A stretch of 64,000 bases of DNA from Druceiella hillmani. Lineage: Eukaryota > Arthropoda > Insecta > Lepidoptera > Hepialidae. The translations under genes were made by a program, and so were the position numbers. Positions within the stretch are counted from its first letter, which is position 1; each line of letters begins with the position of its first letter. The notes beneath the pieces are model-generated. The model was given only the letters and a program-made list of their open reading frames with translations, was not told the origin of the DNA and searched no databases. Shown piece by piece: positions 35,165-48,221 of the stretch. The DNA lies in NCBI GenBank assembly GCA_039881145.1, contig JAYKKI010000004.1, positions 43,185,001 to 43,249,000 of the forward strand, read 5' to 3'.

Positions 35165-36385
35165 AATTTGCCGGGCATACAAACATTATTTCCGTGTTAC
35201 CGTTAAAAATCAAGATATACAGTGAGTTCCGCACTTAATATGCACGAGTTGTGGCAAGAATTTGAGGGATTGGTTGTCTGGTCGTCAATTAGGTTTATCT
35301 TTTGTAACACTAATACAATCGAAAGAACAGAAGGATCATCTTCAAGATCGTTATTTTTGCGTGAATAAATAAATAATAAATTAATATCCGTAAAAAAGGA
35401 AATATTATTACATTGAAACAACATCAGTTCAAAGACCCCAACCACACGACGAACGTCATCCAGTTCCTACAAAGCCTTCAAACGATTCTGAAGATGATAC
35501 GGAAAAGATGACCCCACAGATCTGGATTCCGTTATTCCCCACTCATTTGAAACTCAGTTAATTACTTAACCTAAATTAAATCACTTGGTTAGAGACGTAG
35601 ACCTGTCGAAAACATAAGCAGATCTTCTTGGCTCGCGTCTCAAGCAATAATATCTCTTAGAAAAAGATACAAAAGTTATCGTTTTTCGAAATTATCACGG
35701 TGATGTAGTTTTCAGTACTGATAGCAATCTTATTTATTGTAAAAACATCGATGGACCATATGAAGTATTCGGTATTGATCCATAAGCATGGAGATTATTC
35801 ATATATTCGTCTAATATTAGTCAAAAAGCAGTATAACTACACAATGGTAATTAATACCCGCCCATGCAGTATCTTTGAGAGAAAAGTATGAAAATTTGAG
35901 GCTTTTATTCAAAAAGAAAAAATATGAGAAATATTCTTGGAACATTTTCGCAGATTTTAAAGTTATTGCTATACTTTTGTATATGCAACAAGGTTATACT
36001 AAATACTGCTGCTTTTTGAGCCTTTGGAATAGTCGCGATAAAGAAAATCATTACATCAGAAAAAAATTGGCCGCCAAGGAAAAGTTTTACTCCGGGATCA
36101 GAAAACATACTTCATTCACCATTAGTGCAACAACAAAATATTATTGTCCCACCTTTGCATCTGAAATTAGGAATAATGCAACACTTTGCGAAATCTCTTA
36201 ACCGCGCAAGTGAAGCTTTCTAATATCTTAAAAAAAGTTCCCATAAATTACAGAGGCAAAGTTAAAAGAAGGTATTTTTATAGGATACCAAATACGAGAG
36301 TTTTTTAAGGACAATCTTCTCTCTTCGTCTCCAAAAACTTATATTTTTGGGTATGCACGGTTTTAGAGTTGAGAAATAAATTTCA
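35165..36385 (+). pseudogene. Pseudogene of a second uncharacterised multi-copy arthropod family
   Basis: On the plus strand the parts appear in order. They are HLICTSCGKNLRDWLSGRQ (35235-35290) and HLQDRYFCV (35338-35365), forming a probable Cys4-type zinc-binding N-terminus; a degenerate Pro/Ser linker; LVRDVDLS (about 35590); and KVIVFRNYHGDVVFSTDSNL (35670-35735, reading across frames). Next are YCKNIDGPYEVFGIDP (35735-35785), AWRLFIYSSNISQKAV (35785-35836) and then the clean open frame 35875-36201 with MREKYENLRLLFKKKKYEKY, SWNIFADFKVIAILL and GYTKYCCFLSLWNSRDKENH. A C-terminal remnant with YLKKVP and KVKRRYFY (about 36220-36290) closes it. The K+.+Y.W.I..D.KVI..LL....G+TKYCCFL.LW+SR pattern is one I recognise from proteins repeated in insect genomes, with no known function that I am aware of. 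Frameshifts and stops rule out a product of full length. Confidence 0.7.
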
Positions 36386-37194
36386 ATAAATTATTTTGAT
36401 TTTTAAGTAATAAATTAAATGAACCGAGTAAGACCGAGAAGGAACAAATAATTAAAAAAGAAGGAAATGGAGATTTTATTTGTTAAGCTATAGTTGTTTA
36501 TACATAGTCTCGAAATTATAAAGCGTGATTAACTTGACATAGAGTTATCGAATTCGTTTTATTTCTGGTTCTCTAGTATTATATATAAGGCTTAGATTTG
36601 TTCATAGATACGTCTTAAAATATGCTTCCGTATTGATAGAAATAAGATGAAGAAGAAGGAAATAAGAAATAAGAAGAGTTCTAGAAAAGGCAATTATAAC
36701 TAATCTGTAGGAATAAAATTTGACTTTGTCATTATGAAACTATCGTTTATCTTTTGTTAAAGGATTAAATAATTTATTACGTTTAGTAGGAACCATATTT
36801 CTCAGGTGTATGATTTTTTACGCGGTGATATTTTGATGTAAGTTTTAACCTCAATCGGTAGCCCTCGTAAATATTTATGGATATCGTGTATAAAACATTA
36901 CTTTCGAGTGGTAATAGTGAAGTTTCAAGAGGTTTATTTAAAAATAAACAAAAGTCAACAAAATTTCGCGCTATACATGTAAGAAAGTCCAATTTTTTAG
37001 ATTAGTTCAAAACGTATATAGCCAAAAAGCTGAATACACATTATTCATAAAATGAATGAAGGAAATAATGCTGTTATACAGTGTCTACCTTTATTTATAA
37101 TTTTTGCATGCCTTTCAAAATAGTCTATATTTAGCTACATTATATGTCCAACATTTATGAACAAAGTCCTGTACCATTTTACACATTTTTGTTA
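36386..37194. other. A+T-rich gap between two remnants
   Basis: It includes a purine-rich stretch near 36645-36700. The minus-strand open frame at 36783-36992 is not recognisable and could be a further decayed part of the gypsy-type element next to it, downstream of its integrase. Confidence 0.4.
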
Positions 37195-37204
37195 AATAAT
37201 ATTT

Positions 37205-37315
37205 GTCTCTTTAATTTTGGAATCATGTTCTTGATTCCTCTACTAAGAAAGGGTTTGTGGGTTTCTTGTATGATGCGGCATTGTTCGTCATCAGACAGAA
37301 TTTCCGCTATAAATT
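37205..37315 (-). pseudogene. Gypsy-type integrase N-terminal (HHCC-region) fragment
   Basis: The segment EILSDDEQCRIIQETHKPF is followed by RGIKNMIPKLKRQIL. The spacing of the two His positions (one kept, one replaced) and RGI...LKR fits the integrase zinc-binding domain. The CxxC half further downstream is not readable. Confidence 0.55.
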
Positions 37316-37789
37316 TCACTTAATATATTTCCAAATTCCTTATTTTCCATAACTATTACATATTTATTCTTATTACAAACCGTCCCTGTTTTTTTAACAT
37401 GTCTACTTTATAAAGTTCCGTTTGTAATATTTAATCCATCTTCACAATCATCGAAATTACTATGAAATGTCGATTGTGTATAGGAATCATTGTCGTTAAT
37501 CGTTGCTACATCATAGTTATTTTTGTGTAAATTGTCGCGACACATTGTCACACTTTCCAGGTATAAATATGTTTATGTTTAATTAAATTGATTTTATGAG
37601 GAAAGGTCAAAATAACATCCCCTGTCGATATAATACCATATTTATTTATTTAATATACGACTTATGTTGTAATTATCATTTTCTATATTATTTTTATTTT
37701 ATGAAGTTAATTTATTATTTGATCAGTATAATTTGTAATTTTATTTGCGTAATAATGCAAATTTAATTTAATCTTTTAATTGCCTCATT

Positions 37790-37960
37790 ATGTCTATTCC
37801 TAATAAGACCTCTTAATGACAGAGAAATAAATGATTTAGTAGATCCAGCGTCGACTACAATTTTAAAAGTTACATTTTTACCTACCAAGTTAATATACGG
37901 TAGTTTTTGTTCATTGTTACTGACTTCATGTGAAAATACTTCCTGTGAAGCGAAACCTCA
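37790..37960 (-). pseudogene. Gypsy-type retropepsin fragment
   Basis: The frame is open for about 55 codons. Its core is VTFKIVVDAGSTKSFIS at 37837-37890; the preceding LPYINL strand and the following SLSLRGLIRN helix are as expected for a retroelement protease. The catalytic Asp is present. Confidence 0.7.
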
Positions 37961-39491
37961 TCCCAAGTCTACTACGTTATGATTGTCATTCAATCGAGAT
38001 GGTAAAGCGGGTCTATGATATTGGGATTTCATTCTTCCAGAGAAATGTGACAGTGGATTTGTTTATTATCGTGGTATAACATTGGAATTAATATTAAAAG
38101 TTTGCTGCGTAAATTTGTTCTATGTCAGTTTGTCTTTCGGTTTATAACTAGTTTCCTTATTTGTATTGTCATGAATATGTTGAACTTCAAAGGTAATTAA
38201 ATCGTTGCAACTCTTTTATTATTTATTTATATCCAATATTAGATCTTTGTAAATACTAGTCTTTCTTGAACTAAATATTCGGTTTGCAATGTATTCAAAT
38301 CTCTGTGGTTGCTTTTTACTGTAGAATTCCTATCATAATTATTTGTTATCATGGATAAAATCACACGAGCTTTACCGGTTACTCTCGTGAGTAAAGCACA
38401 CATATTGTCACTGCTAGGACTACCTGGCTTACTTAAAAATTTATTGGCATTCTAGAAAGGGTACAAGGTTTATGAAATACCATCAAATTTTGATATATGA
38501 GCCACCTTGGACAATTTCAGCCTTATCCCTATTTAATTGGTTTCGGGAGGATTAATAATATTATTTGTTTGGGTCATTATAATTCAATTAAATCTTTGGG
38601 ATTAAGAAAAGCGAGATACAATAGAATTGACAAAAGGAAAGGTACTATATGATAATAAGTAGCAGCAGTATTTTCATCTAAGCTCTCTAAAGAATTTCCA
38701 CATTTTTGTTGAATGGCACGTCTGTGATTGAAATCTTCTTCCTTGATTATGCTTACAGCGTCGTTGTCTTAGCGTATCTCAAAGGAGTTCCCAATTATGG
38801 CATGGCTGAAGTGAAAAACAATAATTACATGTATCAAAGTTTCAGAATATATTATTTGTTCGAATCAAGCAGATATGAGAAGAAAAATGTAAAAACAAGT
38901 TGAATTATCTGTTGTATTGAATTTTCATGTTGTTTTTGGACCAATGATTTTTCCTACTTGGTTTTGATTATCATGTATGATAATAGAGAGAGAAAACAAT
39001 TTAAATGTTTGTAACTTTTTTTCCTTTACCTGGAAGCATATAAATGTTTACATGAAATTTTAATTCTTTTAAAAACCTAGCCTATATTTTTAGAATTTTT
39101 CATAAATGTGAGGACTTAATCCGTCCGACTTAATCTGTCGTAGAAATTTATTACATATACTTAATGTAAAAGTCAATAATGATTCTACCTAATTACTGTG
39201 TGATGATAATAATGACACATGTTTCCTATTCCGGTGCGTATCCTGTAAGTATTAATTTTAGTCTTTTTCTTTTAAGTTTTAGTTTCTTATATTATTTTTA
39301 ATTTTGTTTATATTTACCACTTAAAATTAGCACAAACATGTGGAGTTGAATAATGTTTATGAAATGGAGTTGTATTGTAGTCTACATAAGAAAGAAAATA
39401 AAAAAAGTAATTAAAAAGCAAAATTCAATTTTAACATGTAACTTCAGAATGAAAATAACGGATAAGAAACAATTGAGTCACTATTGTGCAG

Positions 39492-39496
39492 ATATG

Positions 39497-39577
<81 letters not shown>

Positions 39578-39578
39578 G
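39492..39578. repeat. (TA)n microsatellite with TG interruptions
   Basis: TA units interrupted by GTATATAC near 39496 and TATG at 39551. Ile-Tyr open frames on both strands come from it. Confidence 0.97.
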
Positions 39579-42373
39579 ACTTGATCGAAATAATAATATA
39601 CTCCGTATTCTTTGATTATCCTTAAGTATGATGATATAATGCCAATAAAATATAGTATCATCTAAATTAAAGGATACTCGTGACTATGGGACAAAGATTA
39701 TATGTTAGAAAAATTAAAATAGATTTAGTAGTCTAAGGTTTATAAAACCCTTACCCAGAAACCATAAATAAGACAACGTGCTTTGATTTTGCCAGAAATA
39801 ACTAAAAGGGAATACAGGTTTTTTCAAAGCGTACCACAAGTTTTGCTAACATCCGAATTAATCCACAAAAGTAGGGAACTATGACACTGCAAGCAAATTG
39901 AAAATATTGACAACCATTTTTAATAATGGTACATTATTCTAAATATATCAGTACTTTCATCATCAAGCTTGTGTTAAGATAGAAACTGAGAATATGTTGT
40001 CATAAAATTATCATCGGTTGTAATATATTTTAACTTCACATGAAATATCATCATATTTAGGATTTAAGTATTGTTGAATTAAGCTCCTTTGAAGGATATT
40101 ACTTTTCATTTTCTTTTATTTGGAAAGAAAACGAATATAATTATGCGGTTTTATTGCCAATGGTTCCTTAAATATTATAAAAAACTAAAATGTTAAAATT
40201 TGTTGATCTATTTATATACATTACAGGTAACCTATCCATAACGTTAAATAATTAATAGTTTAACAATTAAAACAAAGGAAGTTATGAACTAAATATGAAT
40301 ACAAAATACACAAAAACTATAAAACATAACGACAACACATTTCAATATCAGGCCATGCTTGCGTGAATGCAAGAAACTATCAGGTAAGGAGAATGAAAGT
40401 TTACACAATAATACAGAGTAGTTTCAGAAGTTACAAATGGGAGTCGAGAATCAGAAGAAGCAGACGTGAATGAAAAAAGTAAAAATAAAATGAAGACTGG
40501 ATTAGATTCAATGCATTATATGCAAGAAATGGCTCCATCAGAACTGCACTGAAAATGCGAATATCATTGCAATAAATGTAGACTTACAAAATTTCTCCAT
40601 TGGGAAAAAATTAGAAATAATATTCGTCATTTTGATTTTTTATTTAATTCTGATGCCGTTTTTATATTGAAAACATTGAATTTGTTTAGTTATAAATTTA
40701 AATAAAAATTACGTTTAGTGCCAAATATGATTTTGCTATACAACTTGATAATAATAGAGGAAGAAGAGGAAATTTAGCTTTACTATCTCTCGTGCCAACT
40801 ATCCCGCCAGTAAACATGGAATTAGAGCATCTAACACACAGACCGGGCATGTATCCTCATTAATAGAGGTTCCGATTTTCATTATAATTAAGTAGTCCAT
40901 TTTTCTTCAGTATAATATTCATCCACAGTTACACTAAGCATCACAAATTCATCAGATTGTTTAATGATTTTTTTCTTTGGCGAAATTAGTCAATTAAAAA
41001 TAGAACGACTACCCCACTTTTACAAATACACTAGTTTGGAGTACACTCGTATCATCCTTAGTTCATAACTATCTATATAGATCGACAGGTTAAACATTCT
41101 ATAACCCAAGATAAAAGATGAATGATTTAAATTATATCCATATTAAAGATCGAGTGGCTTGGTTGGATTGATGCTATGCCATAATTATACCAGTGAACCG
41201 TAGATCGAAACTTTACACTAAAGAGAGCATAGGCATATTTTGCTTTCTAAAATAGCAAAATGAGTGCCTTAAAACTTAAGCGGAAATTTTGTAAAAAAAT
41301 ACTTTTTCCCATGTTTAGTATATGTAAAAAATGTGTAGTTCCATCTTTGGTTTTTGGGATGTAGATTATTTTTCTTCGATATTTTGCAACACATTTTCAT
41401 TAAGGTCTTATAAAGTAACTATATATTTGTAAAACTTGATACACGCATACTAGATCTGTGAAATTGTGATTGACGGGTCAAATATCACGAAATTACCAGA
41501 AGATTTTATTATGGAATCAGAAAAATATCAGCGATTGAGTTGGTACTAAACATTTCATTATTAATTGACTTGTTGGTTTGTACGATTTCTTATTTTTATA
41601 AAATTACTTTACAATATCGGATCTCACATGAAATTTGTTTCGAAAGAATTTTTTTCATAAAAAGGATACTTTTTAAAAACAATGAATGACTATTTGAAAC
41701 CTTAGCTATTTGTCCAAGTCTTTCGCCTTTGTTTTTTATCTATTCTAAATGCGTGTCATTCCTTTGAGTAGGAATGATTATTTTTATCCAATGAGCTTTT
41801 TCATAATATGGGTAAAAAAGAACACTTATCCGATACTGTCTTTGAAGTAGGAGATTAGTCTTTAAATTATTTTAGTTGACTGCTTAAACTGGCCTCTGTA
41901 TTTAAGATAGAATTGATAACCGTCTTTTTGTACAGTTAATTCAAAATTTCATCAGTGATATAAATAGTAAAATATGTGTGTCAGTGATATCCCTAGCAAA
42001 TCAAAACAAGAAATGGTTATGATAATTAGGAAGATGTTAAATTTTTGAATAGAAGAATTTGGATGATACGAGAAGAATTTTCAACTTCCGATTATTGAGA
42101 GCGTGTAATATTGTTGAATGAAAAAATGGCGAATCGTCTATGAAAAAATTACATTAAAATTAAGAGTTTTATATTATAACTGTGAAAACATAGGTAAAAA
42201 TCATCATTATTTAATAAAAACCAATTTTTTTCTTGTATACTTTTGCGATAAAATATAAAAAAAACTTGAAACACGTGTTTTGTCGGATAATAATTAGAAC
42301 ACGGAAAATTCCTGTAATTTATAGCAATGAAGGACGAGTATAAAATTTTAACATAAGCATAAAATGTTTCTTC

Positions 42374-42401
42374 AGAGAGAGAGAGAGAGAGAGAGGGAGA
42401 G
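42374..42401. repeat. (GA)n microsatellite
   Basis: GA units with one GGGA interruption. Confidence 0.95.
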
Positions 42402-44893
42402 ATTAACTTCAATCATCTGCAAGCTGTAGCGATGAATGACTACATATATGTTTAAATTATAGTTTTCCGGATATTCTAAATTCAATTTATTAACGTTTTG
42501 TTTATTTATTTAATGTAAAACATACATTAAATTTAACTAGCTCTTTTATTTTATTTCATATTATATTATAACATTTACCTATAGCCATATTTGTTTTATT
42601 TAAAGTTTTTCTGCGTTCTAGAAAATGTGTTGAACAAGAAAACAAGGAAACGATATTCTTTACGTATTGAAAAGGCAGCGAAGAGTTAAATGAAAATAGT
42701 AGCGACGAACAATTTGCGGTAAGTAAAAAAGAGGCATAGAAGATACAAGACAATAAAAAACGGTAATAGGTATCAATTCTGCCTTTTTGTACAAAATTTC
42801 AGAAAAATAAATAAGGAGGAATATTCAAAAACGGGGGAGACGAAAAATTATTTTAAATGATATAACAGAAACCGTCCACAGTTTAATCTACGAGACTTTT
42901 CATCTTTTGCAAGAGGTAACTAAAAATTAAAAAGTAACGGTTCGTAGCTAATGAGATTATATTTATGTGATAAATAATTACAATGTGAAATAAATTCTGA
43001 TTAAAAAATGCAAACATTATGTTCTTCCACATTGTCTACTTCATGTTAAGTTGTATAACCATTTATTTGTAGAAACAATATAAGCTACTTTTTTGCAGTT
43101 ATTACAATATTAATGTATAAACCAATATTAAGGAAATTGGGACAAAACAGGTTACAATAAGAAAAAAAATGTAGCTGTAATTTGAGGTTTTTGAATTATA
43201 GTCCTCTTTAATGACCATAAAGTGAAAGCTAAACTTTGCAATCTTAGTCAAAAGTTTACAGTCAATCGCTAACCAATATTATAATCAGATATCGAATTTA
43301 CAAAGAAGGAAACATGACTCGAAGGTCGATTAGAAGAAACATACATAGTTATTATATTAATTAATTTTAAATTTAAACTAATTCCAAACTTCACTGAATT
43401 TTAGTGGTTTATTTTGAGTTATTCTTTACTACACATTCCTTAAAAATGAAAATAAAATGAAAAATGAGATTTAGAGAAAGTCGTAGTAATATTTTCAATA
43501 AAATATTGTTAGTAATTGCAAAGCGATGCAATATTCATATATTTGTTATTTATGATAAAGTCAGGTATATTTATCGTTGCCTTTCTTTGAGTCCCCTATT
43601 TTTGAATCTCCTATTTTCCTTATCTGCAAATATACATATTTTGCACTTCTCCTTTTCGTAATTCATACTTCTTGTATTTTCTGAGATAGCCACGTATATA
43701 ATTGAGGTTGGTTCAATTCTTGTCTTTCAGGACATGAACCACCAGTAAGTATTTACATACTTACTGCAGACATACCCAGTATTTTGGATGTTACCTTTTC
43801 TTATAAATGTTATTCATTTATTTCACAATACCAACTTTTACGTGTAAAGGAAGCTATGAAACTTTTTGAATTCAACGAAACTCTCTCGGACTACATTTTA
43901 GCTTTCTAGTTAAAATTGATTTCTGGCAAGTGACAAATTTTCACATTAATGCAATAATTCTGCTTTTCATCTCAGGTGTAACATAAAGTATTTCGCATAA
44001 TCCCCTTGTTGACCAAAGATCATACTAAAAAGTTTTCATTCACCCATATACTATCTAGTCATGCATGTGGTGATTGAATTCAAATACATCCTTATTAAAA
44101 TTTTCAAAATGCCTTTTTTAAATATACGAAATACGTTGTTGCAAAGGAAACTATTTATTTCTGCTATGAAATAACATTTATTTAGGTTTCTTCTCTTTCA
44201 AAAAGTAATAAATAATCGCCACTCGTTTACATCTTATACGATATTATAATTTTCACTAAGTTAGCTTACATCCTTATGATATCTTCAACAAAGCGGCTAC
44301 ATTTTGACAAGATTTCAGTGTCCAGTAAAAATGTAACGAAATCTATTTCTGTTATATGAAACCGACAATTTTGGCAGTAACTTTTGTGATATATAAAACG
44401 TTTATAGATTAATGTAATTATAATTGGAACAACAATTGAGAATCGAAAATGTTATGTTCAAAGCTGGAAATAGATACCTCTTTGTCTTGGAAACCATGAT
44501 TTGATTTTATTCAATCCAAATATTAATAATATGGTAATAACTGAGATATTAGTGACGCTATATTTATATAAATAATGCTTTTTTGATCTTTGCAATTTTT
44601 GGCTTCACCTTCCAATAGAAAAAATTATAATTTATAATTTCTTTGTTTCAGGTTTTCCCCATTCAGCAGAGATGTTTTATGTAAGTTTTTTTTTGTTTCC
44701 AAACTAGTTGCCAATTTGGTTATAGGCGTTAAACTTGCTCGGCATAGAAAATCACAGTAATAAAAAATAAGTTATAAAAATTTGTTTAGTTTTTTTATTT
44801 CTAAATTTTCCACATCTATCAAAGTAGAACACTAGGCCAGTTACTACACGATTTAATTAAGAACTCACATTGAAACTTCAATATTATTAAATT

Positions 44894-45030
44894 ATGAATA
44901 TATTTGGCGTTAATTTTGTAGAAATTCATTATTCACAATTAAATGAAACTACGTGATGTAGCATTATTTCTACTTTCTTTTAAAAAGAAAGTATTATTTA
45001 ATTGATAAATTCGAAGTCAGAGTAAATAAA
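44894..45030 (+). repeat. Palindromic-repeat family, copy 2 with a truncated second arm
   Basis: ATGAATATATTTGGCG at 44894 starts a copy that follows the family through CACAATTAAATGAAACTACG to TACTTTCTTTT near 44981. The sequence then turns back on itself (AAAAGAAAGTA, then ATTTAATTG), giving a short inverted second arm that lacks about 25 bases compared with the copy at 58607-58703. Confidence 0.75.
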
Positions 45031-46977
45031 ATATTATTAAAAAGTGATGAAAATGTAAATCATCTAAACATTTAAACTCAACTTTATAACTCTATGTTAC
45101 ATAGAGTACTACGCATCCATAAATATTTTACAAGTTCCTAAATGTGAATGAAACCCACGTAGTATGAATTTCGTCTGTATTGGGCAAGTTTTTTAAATAT
45201 TTTGGGTCTATTAAAAAATGTTCACATTTATGTTTGGTGCAGTTATCTTTGAATTAATTGTGGTTGAAACCTCTAATTGACATTGCAATTATCTTATTAT
45301 GTCTGATTTTTTTTATTTAAGACTAGAGTCTACTAGGAGTTTGAACAAATTTCTATGTTCCATTAAACTGAGAATTTGGAACAAATGAATATGGAGGAGA
45401 GAGAGTTGAGTATGAGATCATTTTATTAACCCAGCCTTACCACTTTCCCACCGTGGAGATGTTAGTTTTCGAGAAATTTGATTTTGAAAATTTTAACACA
45501 ATAACTATAAACACTTATATACATACATTCACTATTAACACTGAATACTTATGGAACCCGATGGCAAGTGAAAAAATAGTTAGAAAATGGTCGGAAAGAA
45601 CATTTTACCACTTAATTTCAACGTTTAATTCTTATTTTTATTTAATTATGAATTTGTATTTATATTTACAGTTTTTTACATATTGCGTCACATCGATTTT
45701 TTGGATTTTTATTTTTTAAATGAATTCTTGTTTATATTTACAATCCTCTTCACATATTTAAATTTTTAGGTTTTTTGTTTTACTTTTTTAATACCTGTTT
45801 TAAATTTTGTGTTTTAAATATTATTTTTGTTTCAATTTGAATTTATATAATACTTTTAACATATGTTAACTTTAAGACTTTTGGGTTTTGTTAGTCACTT
45901 AAAATTTATTCGGTTTCTATTTTTTAATTGTAAATATAGCAATATACAAACATTTCTACGTATATCAAGTTTTAAATATTCTGGTCTAATTAAAATTTTT
46001 TTTTTGTATTTTGATAATTTTTTATTTCTTTTGACTTTTTTTATTTTAACTTGATTTTGTATTGTATTGCGCTGCTTGTTAAATTTAATTTATCCCAATC
46101 ACAATACTTTTATTGAACACTGCATTGCTATCAAAAACAGTACAAAGTATGAACGTCTCCCAGTTTTAAATTGTAATATCAAAACATTTTACACAATGTT
46201 ATAATTTTTACTTAAATTTTGCAAAAAAAACACGTTTTTTATGTCCCCAAATTTGTCATTAAGCTAAATTTTTTCAACTTTTTTTAAAGAAATTTTCAAG
46301 CGAGCGAGTACAAATTCCAAGATTTTGTTATCTCTGCTTGTGTTTTACGCATTTTTAATTATTTCTTGAAAATATAAATCGTATTGCTGATCTTTTCTTT
46401 CTAGAAAATGGAATTAATATGGAATATATATTTGTGTTTTACTTGCCAGAAGGTTGGTCGAGTACTCTTACACGAATAATCTTTTTTTAAGCCACGAATG
46501 AATTATTATAATTGTACACACTATATTTTAAGAAATAATGACTTTTGTTTGTTACAGTGAAATAAACATTTAAAAAAAATACACACGTATTAGTTTTCTC
46601 TGTCTCCCAAATTGTTGAAGTATAGGTTATAAATTCAGGTAATATTCTGGGTAGTATTTGATTAGAAACTCATATTGTTTACAAAATCATTTAGATACCA
46701 ATTTAGCATATACGAGTATAAACAATTACGGAACCCGTCTCTATATGTTTTTAAACCCCCCACAGTATGCAACGCTTTATTTTTAAATGTTTATGAGAAA
46801 CATAATCTCGTATATATGATTCAATATCTGACTACATGCAGATAATTTTAAGCATTTCAGCTATAAAGCCGGAACCATTTTTTATTGTTGACCAATCATT
46901 TAAGACAGAGCAAGTGCAATAAAAAAATCTAATTCAAATTCTTTAGCGTCTAAAAATCTATCTATTTATATACATCA

Positions 46978-46979
<2 letters not shown>

Positions 46980-47022
<43 letters not shown>
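46980..47022. repeat. (TA)n microsatellite
   Basis: About 21 uninterrupted TA units. Confidence 0.97.
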
Positions 47023-47031
<9 letters not shown>

Positions 47032-48157
47032 AAATAATAATTTAGATGTGTATTCATTCTATTGATATAAAGCAGTGACAAATGGGGATGGGGAAGAATA
47101 AGAAGAGATTGAAATTTTAATAAGGAACGTACTTAAAATATTTATATGAATTTGCGTGTTGTAGTTTATTTGACAAACGGTACAGTTTATATAATTTGCT
47201 GCGACATTGTGATAAGAAGAAATTGTTTAACTAGTTAATGTTAAGAATTATTCAGCTAGATAATTTGTAAACAAAATTTCAAACATATTGGTCAAGTAGC
47301 TTCTATAATTAGAAACTTAACTAAAGGGTTAGTGAGAATAATATTTAGTAGTTATAAATGATGATATTTTGGTAAGAGAATTGAGAAATTTTTTTTTATT
47401 AAAAGAAATTGAGTTAATTCCTAACGAATGATGGCTCCAATTTTAAAAGATACCTAGCAAAAGACGGGAATCCAGTAATTTCGTTCATGTTAATATTATT
47501 ATTTTCATAATTGTGTGTACTCTCTGATATACTGGTAAGTGTTGCATAAACCAAAACTAAAAATTTATGTGACGGTGTACTTTGAATTACTTATTTTATT
47601 TAATATTTAGAACACTATGTATTATTACAGTACATATGCACAATTGGAAAAATAATATTATATATTGATTTCCCAAGTGCAATTGTAATCATTACGGAAG
47701 GTCTCTCGAATAACTTTGCTGGATAATAGAACAGACGGTAAATTACCTAAGAAGATTCGATACCACAGGTTTTTAAACGAAAAGAGGTGTATATTTTCAA
47801 ATTATTCGATATGTAAATTTTACTTTAGGGTCAGGATTGAATCAGGTAAACAATAATTTTCTCAACATTAATGTTGATATTTTGGTACAATTTTCGTTCA
47901 CTATTTTTAAGGATATTTTTAGTGTGTATTTGAGATATGTGTATTATTTAGCTCAGAATATTCTACTTAAGTAAATTTTGAACTGAATATATTTTTTTCC
48001 TTTTCAACATACCTTATACTCAATTTTAAATTCTGATTCATTTAGGGTCAACAAAAATGTTCTTTAATTATCACCACATCTTAATTTATAACTTCAAAAT
48101 TATAGTTATTTTAAAGCTAATTAGTTTTACAAATATCATGGAATTATCAATAATAAC

Positions 48158-48158
<1 letters not shown>

Positions 48159-48216
<58 letters not shown>
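48159..48216. repeat. (TA)n microsatellite
   Basis: About 28 uninterrupted TA units. Confidence 0.97.

Positions 48217-48221
<5 letters not shown>

Larger units (their letters stand above)
37195..38600 (-). mobile_element. Internally deleted Ty3/gypsy-type retroelement remnant
   Basis: On the minus strand, from high to low coordinates: a gag-like segment MCALLTRVTGKARVIL (38340-38405) followed by HRDLNTLQTEYL (about 38270-38310); a retropepsin with LPYINLVGKN, VTFKIVVDAGSTKSFI and SLSLRGL (37790-37930), including a D-A-G-S-T active-site loop in place of the usual D-T-G-S; a short segment DVILTFPHKINLIKHK (about 37575-37625) like the L-T-F-T-.-K-I-.-H pre-polymerase region; and EILSDDEQCRIIQETHKPF with RGIKNMIPKLKRQIL (37205-37310), the E-Q..II...H....-H-R-G-I..T zinc-binding start of integrase. 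Only about 450 bases separate protease and integrase, so nearly all of the polymerase and RNase H is missing. No LTRs were recognised. Confidence 0.65.
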
